From Udeniomyces pyricola (Eukaryota; Basidiomycota; Tremellomycetes; Cystofilobasidiales; Mrakiaceae), in contig BCIK01000019.1 of assembly GCA_039545295.1 (NCBI GenBank), positions 98,390-162,389 on the forward strand: a stretch of 64,000 nt of DNA. The letters run 5' to 3'. Below are positions 24,673 to 35,130 of this stretch, piece by piece (position 1 is the stretch's first letter; each line of letters opens with the position of its first letter). Both the position numbers and the translations under genes were made by a program. Below the pieces are notes generated by a model. That model made no database searches. It was given only the letters and a program-made list of their open reading frames with translations, and was not told where the DNA came from.

Positions 24673-26654
24673 CCTGACCCCCTCCCCCCTCCTACACACA
24701 CATACACACATCCAACTCTCAAGTTAAATAGAGTGGAAGCTGTGCTCTTTTTTCTTTTCTTCCTTTTTTTTCGGGGTCGTTGATGCGATATAGATGGTTC
24801 GGTGCATGCAACGTGTGAGACATCTTTGTTTGCAGCTGGTCGCGGTCGACCAGCTGGCAACGATCGTGTATACCGCCTTGGTTATCGCGTCGACTGACGG
24901 ACACGGATCGACCAGAGGAGGTAGATCACCACGCGCGTCAAGTGAGCAATCCGTTGGGCATATGCATGTTGCTGCATGAGTCGAAGCGAGGAAACTTTCG
25001 CCATGGACCGTGTACTTATTTGGCAGTCTGCCGGTCGATGATACATAAATATATATATATGCGTTGAGGATCTCGGTCGATGTACGGACGATCATATATA
25101 TATATATATATATACGTCGATGCGCCGCGTCAAGCCAGCTAGATCAGCGCACGGATCATTGATATTACCGTATCAGTTACACAATCAATATAGTACGGCC
25201 GTGTACGAGAGTCATGCATGCACAATCCATCTGCATATATAGATGATGCTTTGCATCTGGATTGGTTTGCAGGTTTGTTGACGAGGAAGTCGGATGGTCA
25301 TGTCGATGCGCGTTCATAGCGCGCATCGACATCATGAGCTGATTGGCCAGCTATCTATCCATGATCAGTACAACCGGCGGCAACGTTGCAGCGTGTGCAG
25401 TACTCGATACTTTGCACCAGGTCTTTTTTTTATTGTTTTATATATATATATATATATCAAAGAGACGATCGAACCAAAGAGTGTCGAGCGTCGAGGCCGT
25501 CGTAGGTGCCACATGACACTCGTTCACGTCAAAGTTCGACGTTCGTTTGACCGTTCCGCCTGCAACGACGAGACGCACGTCCGGATGTACCGCGTATTAA
25601 ATATCAACCGTCGGGGAAGTGGGATTCTATCGAGCGGACTCGACTTGAGAGGAGGTCCCGTAATACCGGCCGGCCGGTGAGATGCGCGCGCGCGCGGACT
25701 GGCTCGGGTGAATTAAACGGTGGACCGGTGGAGGATCGAGGCGCAGGCAGTAAGCAGCAAGCAGCCTGTCATGATCGAGTGCATGATCAGTGGTTGGCTG
25801 GGGCATGCAACCGCCCGCCGTGTGGCGGGAGATCTTAATTGGACAAGTACTACAGTTGTTATGTTGAGGCTTCGATTCACTACGTTTGCATATAGCTGGT
25901 GACCGGTGAGGAGTGGTGATTGGTCGATGTTTGTTGGTGGTGTTTACCAAAGTGAAAGCCTTGGTCGGTACAGACACAAAGGTGATTGTGAATTGAGCGA
26001 GGTCATCTATCGGGAGACAATCACCCAAATAAACCATGGATGAAAGGAAGACGGATGGATCGACCAATGAGACGAGAGCGACGTCGGAATGGGTGGGTGA
26101 ACGGTTATTTGGTCCGAAGTCGATATCTGATCTGATTCGCCAGAGATCATGTTGACTCTTGAGTGGACTTTGCCCCCGTGGGGAAAGAGCCATCCCCCTT
26201 GGGCCAGCGCCTCAGAGATCAATCTTATAGGCTCGATTCCATGTTCAACTTGTTCTCTCTCTTTCCTTCGTCTGTTTAAATCCCTCACCAACGCATACCA
26301 TCCTTTCCCATCCACCACCAGTCCTCCTACATCTCCCACACTCACACTTGAGCCCTCAGCACTTGCCACATCGACAAGTCCCCAACGCGCTCACCCACAA
26401 GACCCTTTCTGTTTCGTAAAACGTGAGCGATGGCCGCCTCGACGATCCTCCCACTTAGCTCCCCTAGTTCCAGTTCCAAAAAAAAGTCCCACCTTCCCCC
26501 CCCCCCCCAAAGTTCGCCGCGCCTTTCCACTATCAGATCACCCGCTAAATTCCCTCTGCTCGACTTTCCCTCTTCCTCCTCCATCCTTGCCTACTACTTC
26601 TTTCTCTCACGCAGAACCCTCCCCTTTCCCTCACCACTCCTCAAATAGCCCACC
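24673..26654. other. Long intergenic region upstream of FTR1
   Basis: These 2 kb carry no convincing gene. They hold several (TA)n microsatellites (about 25048-25060, 25095-25113 and 25439-25458), a (CG)n stretch near 25685-25697 and many GATC- or CATG-centred short palindromes. The last 450 bp before FTR1 turns C/T-rich with a poly-C run near 26500-26508. No exact ATCWGATAA iron motif was found here by eye. The whole is suitable for the promoter of a strongly regulated gene. Confidence 0.55.
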
Positions 26655-28745
26655 ATGGCCAAGGATCTCTTTTCCGTCCCAATCTTCTTCATCATCTGTA
26701 CGTTCAATCATCATCTTAATGATCTGCTCTTAGCTTTGCTTCGCGTCGTGTGTGGCGGCGGGGCGGCGGCTCGAACGGTTTCATCAGATTTCGAGAAGAG
26801 GAAGGGGGGAAACCCAACCTCGCACGCGATTGGCTCCCTGCATTCGCTCCTTACTTTCCCCTCCTTGCATTCTCGCGTCTAACCTTGCTTCTTACGCTTT
26901 GCATTTTTCAACATCTTATCTGTGATGTTACAGTCCGAGAGACTATCGTACGTTGATCCCAGCTGGGTTGTGATTGACTAGCTCGTTGCACTCGGGCAAT
27001 CAACTGACCTCGCCACTTGCCTATTCTCTCTTCCCGTTCTTGGCTTGCCTCCTTCTCTCTCCGCCTTCCCCCCAATGCAGGAGGCCGCCATCATCATCTC
27101 GGTCTTGCTCTCGTTCGTCGAGCAGCTCGTCTCGGGATCTGATCGACAAGTCGGCATGTCGGAAGAGATGAACAACAGGCGTGTCAAGTCCCTCATTAAG
27201 AGGATGCGAGTCCAGGTGAGAGAGCGAGCTCGTTCAACTTTGTGATTTCTCGGATTTGAGACCGGATCGAACAGGTGTGGAATCGAATCTGATTGGCTCA
27301 AATCCGTTCCCTCGTGACTTTTTTTTCCTTTCTTTTTTTCCTTTTTCTTTTTTCCCCCCTTCGTCCTTCTTTTCTCGTACCTTGCTTCGACTCTTATGTA
27401 CGAACGATCTAGGTTTGGGCTGGTGCTCTTTCCGGTCTCGCTGTCGCTTTGGCCATCGGTGCTGCGTTCATTGCTGTCTGGTCAGTACACCCTCCATTAC
27501 TGCATCTACCTACCCAACTCATCTCATCCAATACCAAACAGCTGTCTCGACCCTTATCTTCACGAATCGTCCTCTGACTGTTCAAACTTTTCTTTATTAC
27601 ACTTGTTCTTTTTCGTTGGCTTTTCGGCATGACCCTCTCTTTGATTTTCTTTGTTGTTCTTCCCCATATAGGTACACCAAGTTGAACAACCTTTGGGCTA
27701 ACACCGAGGCGCTTTGGGAGGGTATCTTTTCCATCCTCGCTTCCATGGTCATCCTCGTCATGGGTATCGCTTTCCTGTAAGTATCCGATCATAGGAGGGC
27801 ATCTTCTCTCCCCCCCCCCTCCCGTCTCTTCAACGACATCTTGTTGATTCTGATTATTGATATTATTTTGATATCTCGTTACGCCTCTTTTCAGCCGAAT
27901 GGACCGAGCCCGAGCCAAGTGGCGTGTGAAGCTCCAAGCGGCTTTCGCCAACCACGACTTCAACGCCGAGGCTGATGCCACAACCATGTCCACCATCAAG
28001 GGCCTTTTCTCCCGCAAGAAAGGAGGCGTCCCCGCCGTTTCGGGTCAAGACGAAACCAACGTTGGGTTGAGCGAGGACGAGAAGAAGAAGGCCGCCGCTG
28101 AGGGTCGATCGGGCAAGTGGGCGTTGTTCCTCTTGCCGTTCATCACGGTCCTCCGAGAGGGTCTTGAGGCCGTCGTCTTTGTCGCTGGTGTACGTTCCTA
28201 TTCTTCCCTCTTGTTGTTTTGTGGATTTACAGAGTTGAACAGGGCTGACGTCTTTGTGTGTATGTTTGTTTTTTTTTTGCGGGGTTTGGCTCTGCTTGTA
28301 GGTTTCCATCTCGCAACCTGCTACTGCTACTCCCATTGCCGTCATCGTTGGTCTCGTTGCTGGTTTCCGTAAGTTCTTCTCTCCTTGATCTTTCTCTTGT
28401 GTTACTCCTTTATTTCCACATCCCTTTCCATCACTCAATCATCGCCCAATGTTCCAACGATCTGACGCCCATGACCACGTCTCTCTATTTCTTCTTCTCG
28501 CCATCCAGTCGTCGGATTCCTTATCTACCGAGGAGGATCCGCTTTCGCCCTTCACTCGTTCCTCATCGTCTCGACCATCATTCTCTTCCTCGTCGGTGCC
28601 GGTCTCTTCTCCAAGGGTGTCTACTTCTGCGAGTTCTACCCCTGGGCCAAGGGTGTCGGAGGTGACGTTGCCGAGTCGGGTGAGGGTCCTGGATCTTACA
28701 ACGTCGGTGGAGGCCAGATTGTTTGGCAGTGAGTTTTTTTCTTGC

Positions 28746-28782
<37 letters not shown>

Positions 28783-29276
28783 CTTTGAGTCCACTGGTAG
28801 GGGGTGTTTGCCTTTTTGTTTCTTTTTCTGACCCATTCATCTCTTTGTGTTCCCCCCTCTCTCTTATCCATCCTAGCGTTAACTACGGAAACCCCGAAAT
28901 CACCACCGGCAACGGAGGATGGATGATCTTCAACGCCATCCTCGGCTGGAACAACACCGCTACCTACGGTTCCATCCTCTCCTACGTCTTCTACTGGATC
29001 GCCATCGCCGTTTCGCTTTGCTACATCAAGTGGAAAGAAGGTCGATCTACCGTCTTTGGCAAGCAATCCCAAGCTGCCAAGGACCGAGAGGCTCGAACGT
29101 TGGAGACCGCTTACCCGACCGATAAGGTCGCGACTGGTGGCGTTCCTCGATCGGATTCGGCCTCCGAGTCGGCATCGGATGAGGATGCGAAAGACGACGC
29201 TCACCACCCGGCTAAGTCGCCTTTGGATTTGGTGGACAACCATCCTCAGGGAATCGCTTACCAGCCTCGAGTTTAA
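26655..29276 (+). CDS. FTR1: High-affinity iron permease FTR1
   Basis: FTR1 is the plasma-membrane permease that takes Fe(III) made by its partner multicopper ferroxidase (Fet3) in the reductive iron uptake system. Nine exons: 26655-26697, 26934-26947, 27081-27215, 27413-27480, 27672-27776, 27895-28189, 28302-28368, 28509-28728 and 28877-29276, in phase, 448 residues. Both iron-binding R-E-x-x-E motifs are present: RETIE in TM1 (residues 16-20) and REGLE (209-213, in [21 protein letters not shown]). The conserved EDLWEGIF-like block ([15 protein letters not shown]) and the loop before the last helix (HVNYGNPEI...[15 protein letters not shown]) also match. The charged cytoplasmic tail is ~80 residues. 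The first R-E-x-x-E motif is encoded by a 14-nt exon plus the start of the next. No ferroxidase gene lies beside it in the window. The start sits in a strong context (CCACCATGG). Confidence 0.96.
26915..26921 (-). promoter_or_regulatory. GATA-type motif (AGATAAG) in FTR1 intron 1
   Basis: The minus strand reads AGATAAG, which fits the general HGATAR consensus of fungal GATA factors, inside the first FTR1 intron just before its acceptor. Such short matches are common by chance, so this is recorded only because the host gene is iron-related. Confidence 0.2.
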
Positions 29277-30531
29277 ACAAATGACAAACAAACAAAAAAG
29301 ATCGATTACCGACCGACACTCCCTCCCTCCCGAATGAGTGTCTGTCTGGTCATGCGGTACATCCCTTCGCGGTTGCGTTCCCCCTTTTTTTTTTCTCCTT
29401 GCTTTCGCGGTTAGACTCTTCTTTTTCTTTTCTGTTTCAGTCTTTTTTACTCTATCAAAAACAGTTGGTCTCTTTTGCTTTTATCCCTTCGCTGCTACTT
29501 GCTTTCCCCCCCCCCCTCTCTTCCATTCATTTCCCACCCTTTCATCCCTTCATTGATTCAATCTGTCTATCCATTCATCGCTACTAACTATCTCTTCTCA
29601 TCGCCCAAAATCTCAGGGCTCTTATCTACGAACTGCGTTCAAATTCCAACTTCTTTCTCTTTTTTTTTCTTTCACTTTTTGCTCTCTAACGACTTTCTTT
29701 TCTCCCTCTTTCCATTCATACATATTCGATCTCCCTCCTCTTCCCCTCCCGGTCTGGCCCTCTTCGTGGTCTTTCTTTCGTTTGCAATCGCCTCAATTCG
29801 ACGTCCATCCATCCATCCTTTTATCTAGTACTTTCTATATTTTCAAACTAAGATCATCACCCTGTTCTGCAAAGACCAACCACAGCCAGACAAACTGGAC
29901 TGACAACAAAGCGAAGCAAAAAAATAATAATAAAAAATAATAAAAAAAAAAATCAAAATCTACAAAGATATAGAAACAAAAGAAGAAGAAAAAAAGCTAT
30001 GCGCCAAGATAAATAAATAAAATAAAAATGATGTTGGATCGACATCAAGATCAGCCAGACATACACAGTTAAAGGAATGAACCAAGATGAACGCCGTAGA
30101 TCATTCATACACATCTCGACGTGTTGTCAACTAGCTTATAGTGGCAGGTAACAACATATGTAGTGCAAAATACAGCAGCCCACTTCCATTTGATCGGCAC
30201 ACAAAGGGAAATAGAAGAAAAGAAGAGAGAGAGAGAAATTTATCACGCGTCGTATACCGGCAAGCAAAGGAAAAAAAAAAAACCACGGCAAAAAGAATTT
30301 TGATCTCAGGGAGATGGATGGGTCGATTGAATAGGGGTAATGAGTCCACAGGTCGAAGGACGAGGTTGTTGAAAGACCACCACCGCGTTGAGAAGCGGTT
30401 GAAGAGGCCGTTAAGACAGGTCTTTTCGTTGGTTTGCAGCAACTCATCAGACGACTTTCTCTTCGTTCATAGACTATGGCTCCCTGGGGTGCCCACGACA
30501 CATCAGCACTGCTTCGGATTCTATAGAACAG
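29277..30531. other. FTR1 3' region and low-complexity intergenic DNA
   Basis: The plus strand downstream of FTR1 is T- and C-rich to about 29830 and then A-rich (AATAAAA-like strings at 29922-29960 and 30014-30029), a switch typical of a fungal 3' UTR and polyadenylation zone. From 30060 to 30531 there is unremarkable mixed sequence that leads into the broken retroelement-like ORF. No gene is recognised. Confidence 0.5.
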
Positions 30532-31995
30532 TCACAAGGCAATCTTTCTCCTAGAGTTAAAGGACGGGTGAAGTCCTTTCATCGATTCCATGATTGCCTC
30601 CACATTCTCAAAAGTCACAAGCATGAGACCTGCTTCCATAGAGGGTGGAAGCTCTTGAACTTTTGCTTTCTCTTTCGGCATCCAGAACTTAAACACAAAG
30701 TCTTTGTTCTCAGGTTTGTTGTGAAAGAGGTAGCGAAGTTGGGTTCGTCTCTCGAAGTCATGCCACAAGTCCTAAACGGTACTCATGGATGCTAGCTTTG
30801 GCTGAGGAATGAACTTGTAGTTCAAAGCCAATGCTCTCCTGACTTCAAAACTCAGATCAAACCGGGAAAAGTCATGTACATTGTTAATCGTGACCGTTCG
30901 ATTCATGAATTCCAACGACGACCGGTTGAAGATGTAGTTTATTTGATCTGCTTTATCAAGTAAGAAGAAGGCATCAGGATGATGTTTGTAATCGTAAGGG
31001 TTGAGAAGAGGTCTCAATGTAATCCTTAGAGCATTAACCTTGGGTGCGTTCTTTGAAGGACCGGGTGCGTTCTTTGAAGGACCGGGTGCGTTCTTTGAAG
31101 GACCAGGTGCATTCTTAGGCTTGGACTTTTGCTTGGGCAGGGCCACCCAGGGTTGCTTCTTCGAGTTGTTGACGTTTCCTTTTTTCGGATTNGTCTTGCC
31201 TTTGTTCGTGTTCTTCTTGGTGGGAGCGGGAGTGAGGGCGAGCTTGCTGACTTCAGAAGANACTTGCTTAGCGACGGACTGGGCGACCAAACGGTCGACC
31301 TCGAGCAGAGCATTCTTTCCGAGAAGAGNAANGCTACTGCCCACTGTCTCTTCCGCAACCATCATAGAGTCTTGGATAGCTTTGGATTTTTGTTCCTTAG
31401 CTACCGCTTTCTCAGCAGCGTCATTAGCTATCTGCCAATAACACCGACCGAGAATAGACTTNAGATTTGCCCGTACGTACAATGCCAAACTATCCAGCCA
31501 AGCAGTATCAACGTCTCTGGAATGTTCACGTGGCCCCGTGAGGAGCCGCGCTTTATCCCTCGCACGTCTATCAAACTCAGTCAAATAGTCAGGAATGCTG
31601 CAAGCAAGTCGACATTCCTCCAGTATCCCTACGATCTGTACCCTCTTGNCAGAGAGCACACCCGATCGGAATACCTTCAGNCTCTCGGCNTNCTTNGCNT
31701 CGTACTCGCTCTTCCANCTGCCAGAGGCAAATGGAGGAACGAAGATCTCGGTTTGCTTCGGCGTCCTAAAGAACGTCGAAGGGCTGCCCGTGAACGGGGC
31801 GGCCAATTCCTCATCGATCTTCTGCAACATGGTCTCGAAAGAGATCATGGTCCTGCGACCCTTGACGTAGTTCACAGCAATAGCTGACGCCGCCTCTTGA
31901 AAAACGTTGTAAGGGTCAAAGACATGGAGGCGAATAGTGTCCAATGCAATGGGCTCGTCGTTGAACAGTGACTCTTCCTCTGTCGAGGGGGGCAT
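30532..31995 (-). pseudogene. Broken ORF of unknown family, possibly a retroelement remnant
   Basis: A 407-codon reading frame (31995-30772) ends at an in-frame TAG and continues in the same frame for 79 more codons to a TGA. No intron of reasonable size can remove the TAG. The protein starts MPPSTEEESLFNDEPIALD, has a Lys/Asn/Pro-rich linker with three 7-residue repeats (K-N-A-P-G-P-S, DNA 31042-31104), and ends with a segment containing NVHDFSRFDLSFEVRRALALNY then DLWHDFERRTQLRYLFHN. That arrangement (N-[LV]-x-x-F-S..., a helix, F-x-P-x-P, then F-x-R-R-x-x-L) resembles the stretch upstream of reverse transcriptase in some retroelement proteins; this is pattern resemblance only. No reverse transcriptase domain follows. 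At least eleven scattered Ns fall inside it, as expected if several divergent copies were collapsed in assembly. Confidence 0.4.
31042..31104. repeat. 21-bp tandem repeat, three copies
   Basis: Three exact copies of a 21-bp unit (GGGTGCGTTCTTTGAAGGACC) followed by a decayed fourth. It is in frame within the broken ORF on the minus strand and encodes repeated K-N-A-P-G-P-S. Confidence 0.85.
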
Positions 31996-32086
31996 GTCCT
32001 TGGAAAGATCGCTAGATGAATGGAAGCGTTGATTGGCGTGGTTTTGTCAACGTGATCGACGGATGAGAGGATGGATAGAAGTCATT

Positions 32087-32170
32087 GTGATGATAGGATT
32101 GTGATGATAGGATTGTGATGATAGGATCGTGATGATAGGATCGTGATGATAGGATCGTGATGACAAGATC
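32087..32170. repeat. 14-bp minisatellite, six copies
   Basis: Six head-to-tail copies of a 14-bp unit (GTGATGATAGGATY); the first two end in T, the later ones in C, and the last carries two changes. The 14-bp period is not a multiple of three, so it is not selected as coding. Confidence 0.9.
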
Positions 32171-32271
32171 GGGGATACAAAGCAAGAAGTCGGTCGGACA
32201 GCGACGCAAGAGAAGGAAAGACCAGGGTCGGTCAAGCAGAATAGACAGGCGTGCGTCAGCATGATGCCTTG

Positions 32272-32325
32272 GAGGACAGCTCGGACTGGGAGGACGGCTC
32301 GGACTGGGAGGACGGCTCGGACTTG
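32272..32325. repeat. 18-bp tandem repeat, three copies
   Basis: Three near-identical copies of GAGGACRGCTCGGACTGG, with a period divisible by three. On the minus strand one frame reads repeated S-E-P-S-S-Q, so it could be part of an unrecognised exon. Confidence 0.85.
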
Positions 32326-32427
32326 GAGAAAGTCATACTGACTCGAGAGTGGATTGACGGGTCTGCGAAGGTGACGTCGACGAGGACGAGTCCGAGAGCT
32401 GAGCGATGAGCTCGGGCGAGAACTGGA

Positions 32428-32470
32428 GGTGTCGGTGTCGGTGTTGGTGTCGGTGTCGGTGTCGGTCGGT
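32428..32470. repeat. Hexanucleotide (GTCGGT)n repeat
   Basis: About seven copies of GTCGGT, one with GTTGGT. In one minus-strand frame it gives T-D-T-D and in another P-T-P-T. Confidence 0.8.
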
Positions 32471-32560
32471 TCAAGGTGATCCAAGACCGGTTGGAACGCG
32501 GAGCAGAGCGGGCAAACGGTAGCGTTCCATTCGAGGGCAGGCGTGAACCAAAGGATGATG

Positions 32561-32663
32561 GCAGTCAAGAAGGCAGCAGTCAAGAAGGCAGCAGTCAAGA
32601 AGGCAGCAGTCAAGAAGGCAGCAGTCAAGAAGGCGGCAGTCAAGAAGGCAGCAGTCAAGAAGG
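32561..32663. repeat. 15-bp minisatellite, about seven copies
   Basis: About seven direct copies of GCAGTCAAGAAGGCA, one with a single change (GGCGGCAGT), followed by a decayed copy. All three minus-strand frames remain open through it because the unit lacks stops, which inflates the open frames here. Confidence 0.9.
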
Positions 32664-32851
32664 GCGATCAAGAAGGCAGCAGTCGAGAAGAGAGGCAGGA
32701 CATCGTCTGTCAGCATACACACACCAATCTTTCCAGTCCAAGCGGGTTCTCGCATCATTCCGCCTACAGGCCGACATGCGGACGCGCGAACAGGGTACGA
32801 AACGGCGACAAAGACCGAGGACGTACGGAGATCGAGCCTGACGACTGCTGC

Positions 32852-32916
<65 letters not shown>

Positions 32917-32976
32917 NNNNNNNNNNNNNNNNNNNNNNNNNNNNNNNNNNNNNNNNNNNNNNNNNNNNNNNNNNNN

Positions 32977-33041
<65 letters not shown>

Positions 33042-33045
33042 TTGC

Positions 33046-33077
<32 letters not shown>

Positions 33078-33081
33078 TTGC

Positions 33082-33113
<32 letters not shown>

Positions 33114-33162
33114 TTGCTGTTGCTGCTGCTGTTGCTGTTGCTGCTGCTGTTGCTGTTGCTGG

Positions 33163-33206
<44 letters not shown>

Positions 33207-33266
33207 CTCCGGGTGGAAGACCTTTTCAGAGTCCTGGGAGGAAGCAGAGGATTGTTGGGCGCCCAT
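32655..33266 (-). CDS. Possible polyglutamine protein, frame uncertain across gap
   Basis: An ATG at 33266 opens MGAQQSSASSQDSEKVFHPE and runs directly into the CAG/CAA array as a glutamine tract of at least 70 residues before the N gap. Beyond the gap the frame cannot be trusted, because an array-internal gap of conventional size hides both length and phase. With 60 Ns taken literally the frame switches to Ser/Asn and ends at 32655; a different gap length would keep glutamine and exit into SSGSISVRPRSLSPF followed by a possible GTACGT donor. The mixture of CAG and CAA codons favours a translated tract. No domain is recognised. It could equally be non-coding. Confidence 0.3.
32845..33208. repeat. 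Large CTG/CAG array with assembly gap
   Basis: A run of CTG triplets with interspersed TTG on the plus strand (CAG with CAA on the minus strand), broken by 60 Ns at 32917-32976. About 300 bp of array is visible, and the true length is unknown because the gap lies inside it. The regular CAA interruptions on the minus strand are what a long coding glutamine tract usually shows. Confidence 0.95.
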
Positions 33267-33429
33267 CTATAGAGGAGAGAAACCGAGAGGATCGAGGATC
33301 GAGGCGGGCAAGGGAAGGGAAGGGAAGGGGGAGCGCGGCGTGAAAGATGGGGGNCGGGGTCGGAGATAGAATGTATGCGTGCAGCTTGCCTGTCGTTTGT
33401 TTCATCAATTTGATCTATCATCCCGATTC

Positions 33430-33509
33430 CATCTGACCATCATCCATCGCCCATCTGACCATCATCCATCTGACCATCATCCATCTGACCATCATCCATC
33501 TGACCATCG
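33430..33509. repeat. 15-bp minisatellite, about five copies
   Basis: Repeats of CATCTGACCATCATC, with one shortened spacer after the first copy. Just after it come (TA)n and short AC-rich strings. Confidence 0.8.
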
Positions 33510-33650
33510 ACTATATATATATCAGTACCGTCCAGTCGCACGTCTAGACGCGTGCACGCAACNCAACGCAACGCAAATCAGGTGGCATGGCTCTGAGAGT
33601 CGTGACCATCCGTGTACCTTGTGAACTCAGCGGTATATATCTGTCGACCA

Positions 33651-33693
33651 AGGCATGAGGCATGAGGCATGAGGATGAGGCATAAGGCATGAG
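33651..33693. repeat. 8-bp tandem repeat (GCATGAGG)n
   Basis: About five copies of GCATGAGG with small losses or single changes, followed by a (CG)n stretch near 33717-33728. Confidence 0.7.
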
Positions 33694-35130
33694 ACAATTA
33701 TACGAAGGCGAACGCACGCGCGCGCGCCGCCAGACGAAGGAAAAAGAAGCAAAACAGAAAAACAAGCAAAACGGAAAAAGAAGCCACAAAAAAAAGCAAA
33801 AGAAAAAGAAGGTTTTGTGATCTCAAGGAGATGGATGGAAGAAATTAGGTCGAGGCATGTGGCAGCCATACCGAGGTACAACTAGTAAAAGGCGAGCAGT
33901 ACGTTTCGAGATGTGAGTGCCTGCCTCGTGAGATGTGAGGCCGTTTGGACATATAAGGAGATACAACGCATGCGCACATATTCAACCAGAAACAAGAACA
34001 AAAGCTTTTCACGCACAACGTTCAACGTCCAGCCCCCGACCCAGTTCAGGTCGCTTAATTCATCTCACATATCATCCATCAGCGACGTTTCAGTCTATAT
34101 GACAGTTACCCACATCCTTGCCTTCCTTCACTCATGACGACACTCTCTGCCCTCGGCGTCTTCGGACTATACAAGGACTTGGAAGTTTTTGCCATGGAGT
34201 TGTTGAACAGCTGATTCTCGATAAACTGTTCATTGCCGACCACGTCAAGTATCCGGTCCTGCTCCAAGTGATGTGCAAAAACCAGGATGGATGATTCGCA
34301 AGGCAAGAGTTGACAAAGTGGGCAAGACAGATGACTCAGGACGAGACTAAAGACTAAACAAAAAAAAAAAGGATGCACCCCAAGCCGTCTCGAAAGATGA
34401 CTTGTGGTTTTGTAAAGATTAAGCGAGTGAAGCCGCCGAAGCGACCACATACCGGGCTGTCACGCATGAGGAACATAATGAGTCGCCGTGCAAATGAGCG
34501 GACACCCCGGCAGACGATCCAGTGTATGACGTGAATGGCCCCCGCAAGGTAAGTATGAGAGTGTTGATGCAGGGATCAGTCAAGGACATGCAACGCAGTG
34601 TGCCGTCGTGGCCGTCGAGCCGTTTCGCATCGTTTCACCTCCCAGTCAGCCAGTTGTCGGTCGGCCATCGGTCCATCGGTCATCGCCGGTGTAGTGGAAC
34701 GACAGCTGTCGAACCTGCCGGCGCTTCCTCCTTGATATATGATATTTCGATAAACTATATACATATATGATATCTCGATAGACCATATACATGTATGTAT
34801 ATATCACATATACACCCGGCCTCGGAACAACGATATTGTCTTCATCTATACTGACTGCCCAGAGTCAGGAGCTCTCCTCGACCACACGGCATGTCTCGTC
34901 GTCGATATATCATATCATCAGATCTTCTCGCCCCCTGCCTCCTTCCCATCAACCTCGACCTCGACCTCGACCTTGACCTCAACAGATATCACCCCCACCG
35001 CATGCTTGGTCCCGCTTCGTCGCCCTGGGCAGGCGTTTGGACTCTCTTTTTTTTTCTTTTTTTTTTACCTTCTAGTTCTTGACTGGCTAGCTCCGTGACT
35101 CTAGAGGGGACAATCCCCTCGCATGTATCC
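33694..35130. other. Gene-poor region downstream of GNAT gene
   Basis: No gene is recognised. An ATG-started 114-codon open frame on the minus strand (34450-34106) has a C-P-L-C pair and a segment that looks compositionally like protein (SSILVFAHHLEQDRILDVVG), but it has no known family and no splice context. The stretch 34733-34812 is rich in ATAT and TATATGATATC strings. Pentamers of (GACCTC)n type are at 34953-34980, and poly-T tracts at 35047-35067 precede the 3' end of the GNAT gene. Confidence 0.45.

Noticed and set aside
32471..33421. Alternative minus-strand frame through the CAG array encoding Ser/Asn or Ala repeats as a gene
   Set aside because: Any frame of a CAG array is open. 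Only the ATG-started Gln frame has a unique N-terminus, and the gap prevents a choice downstream.
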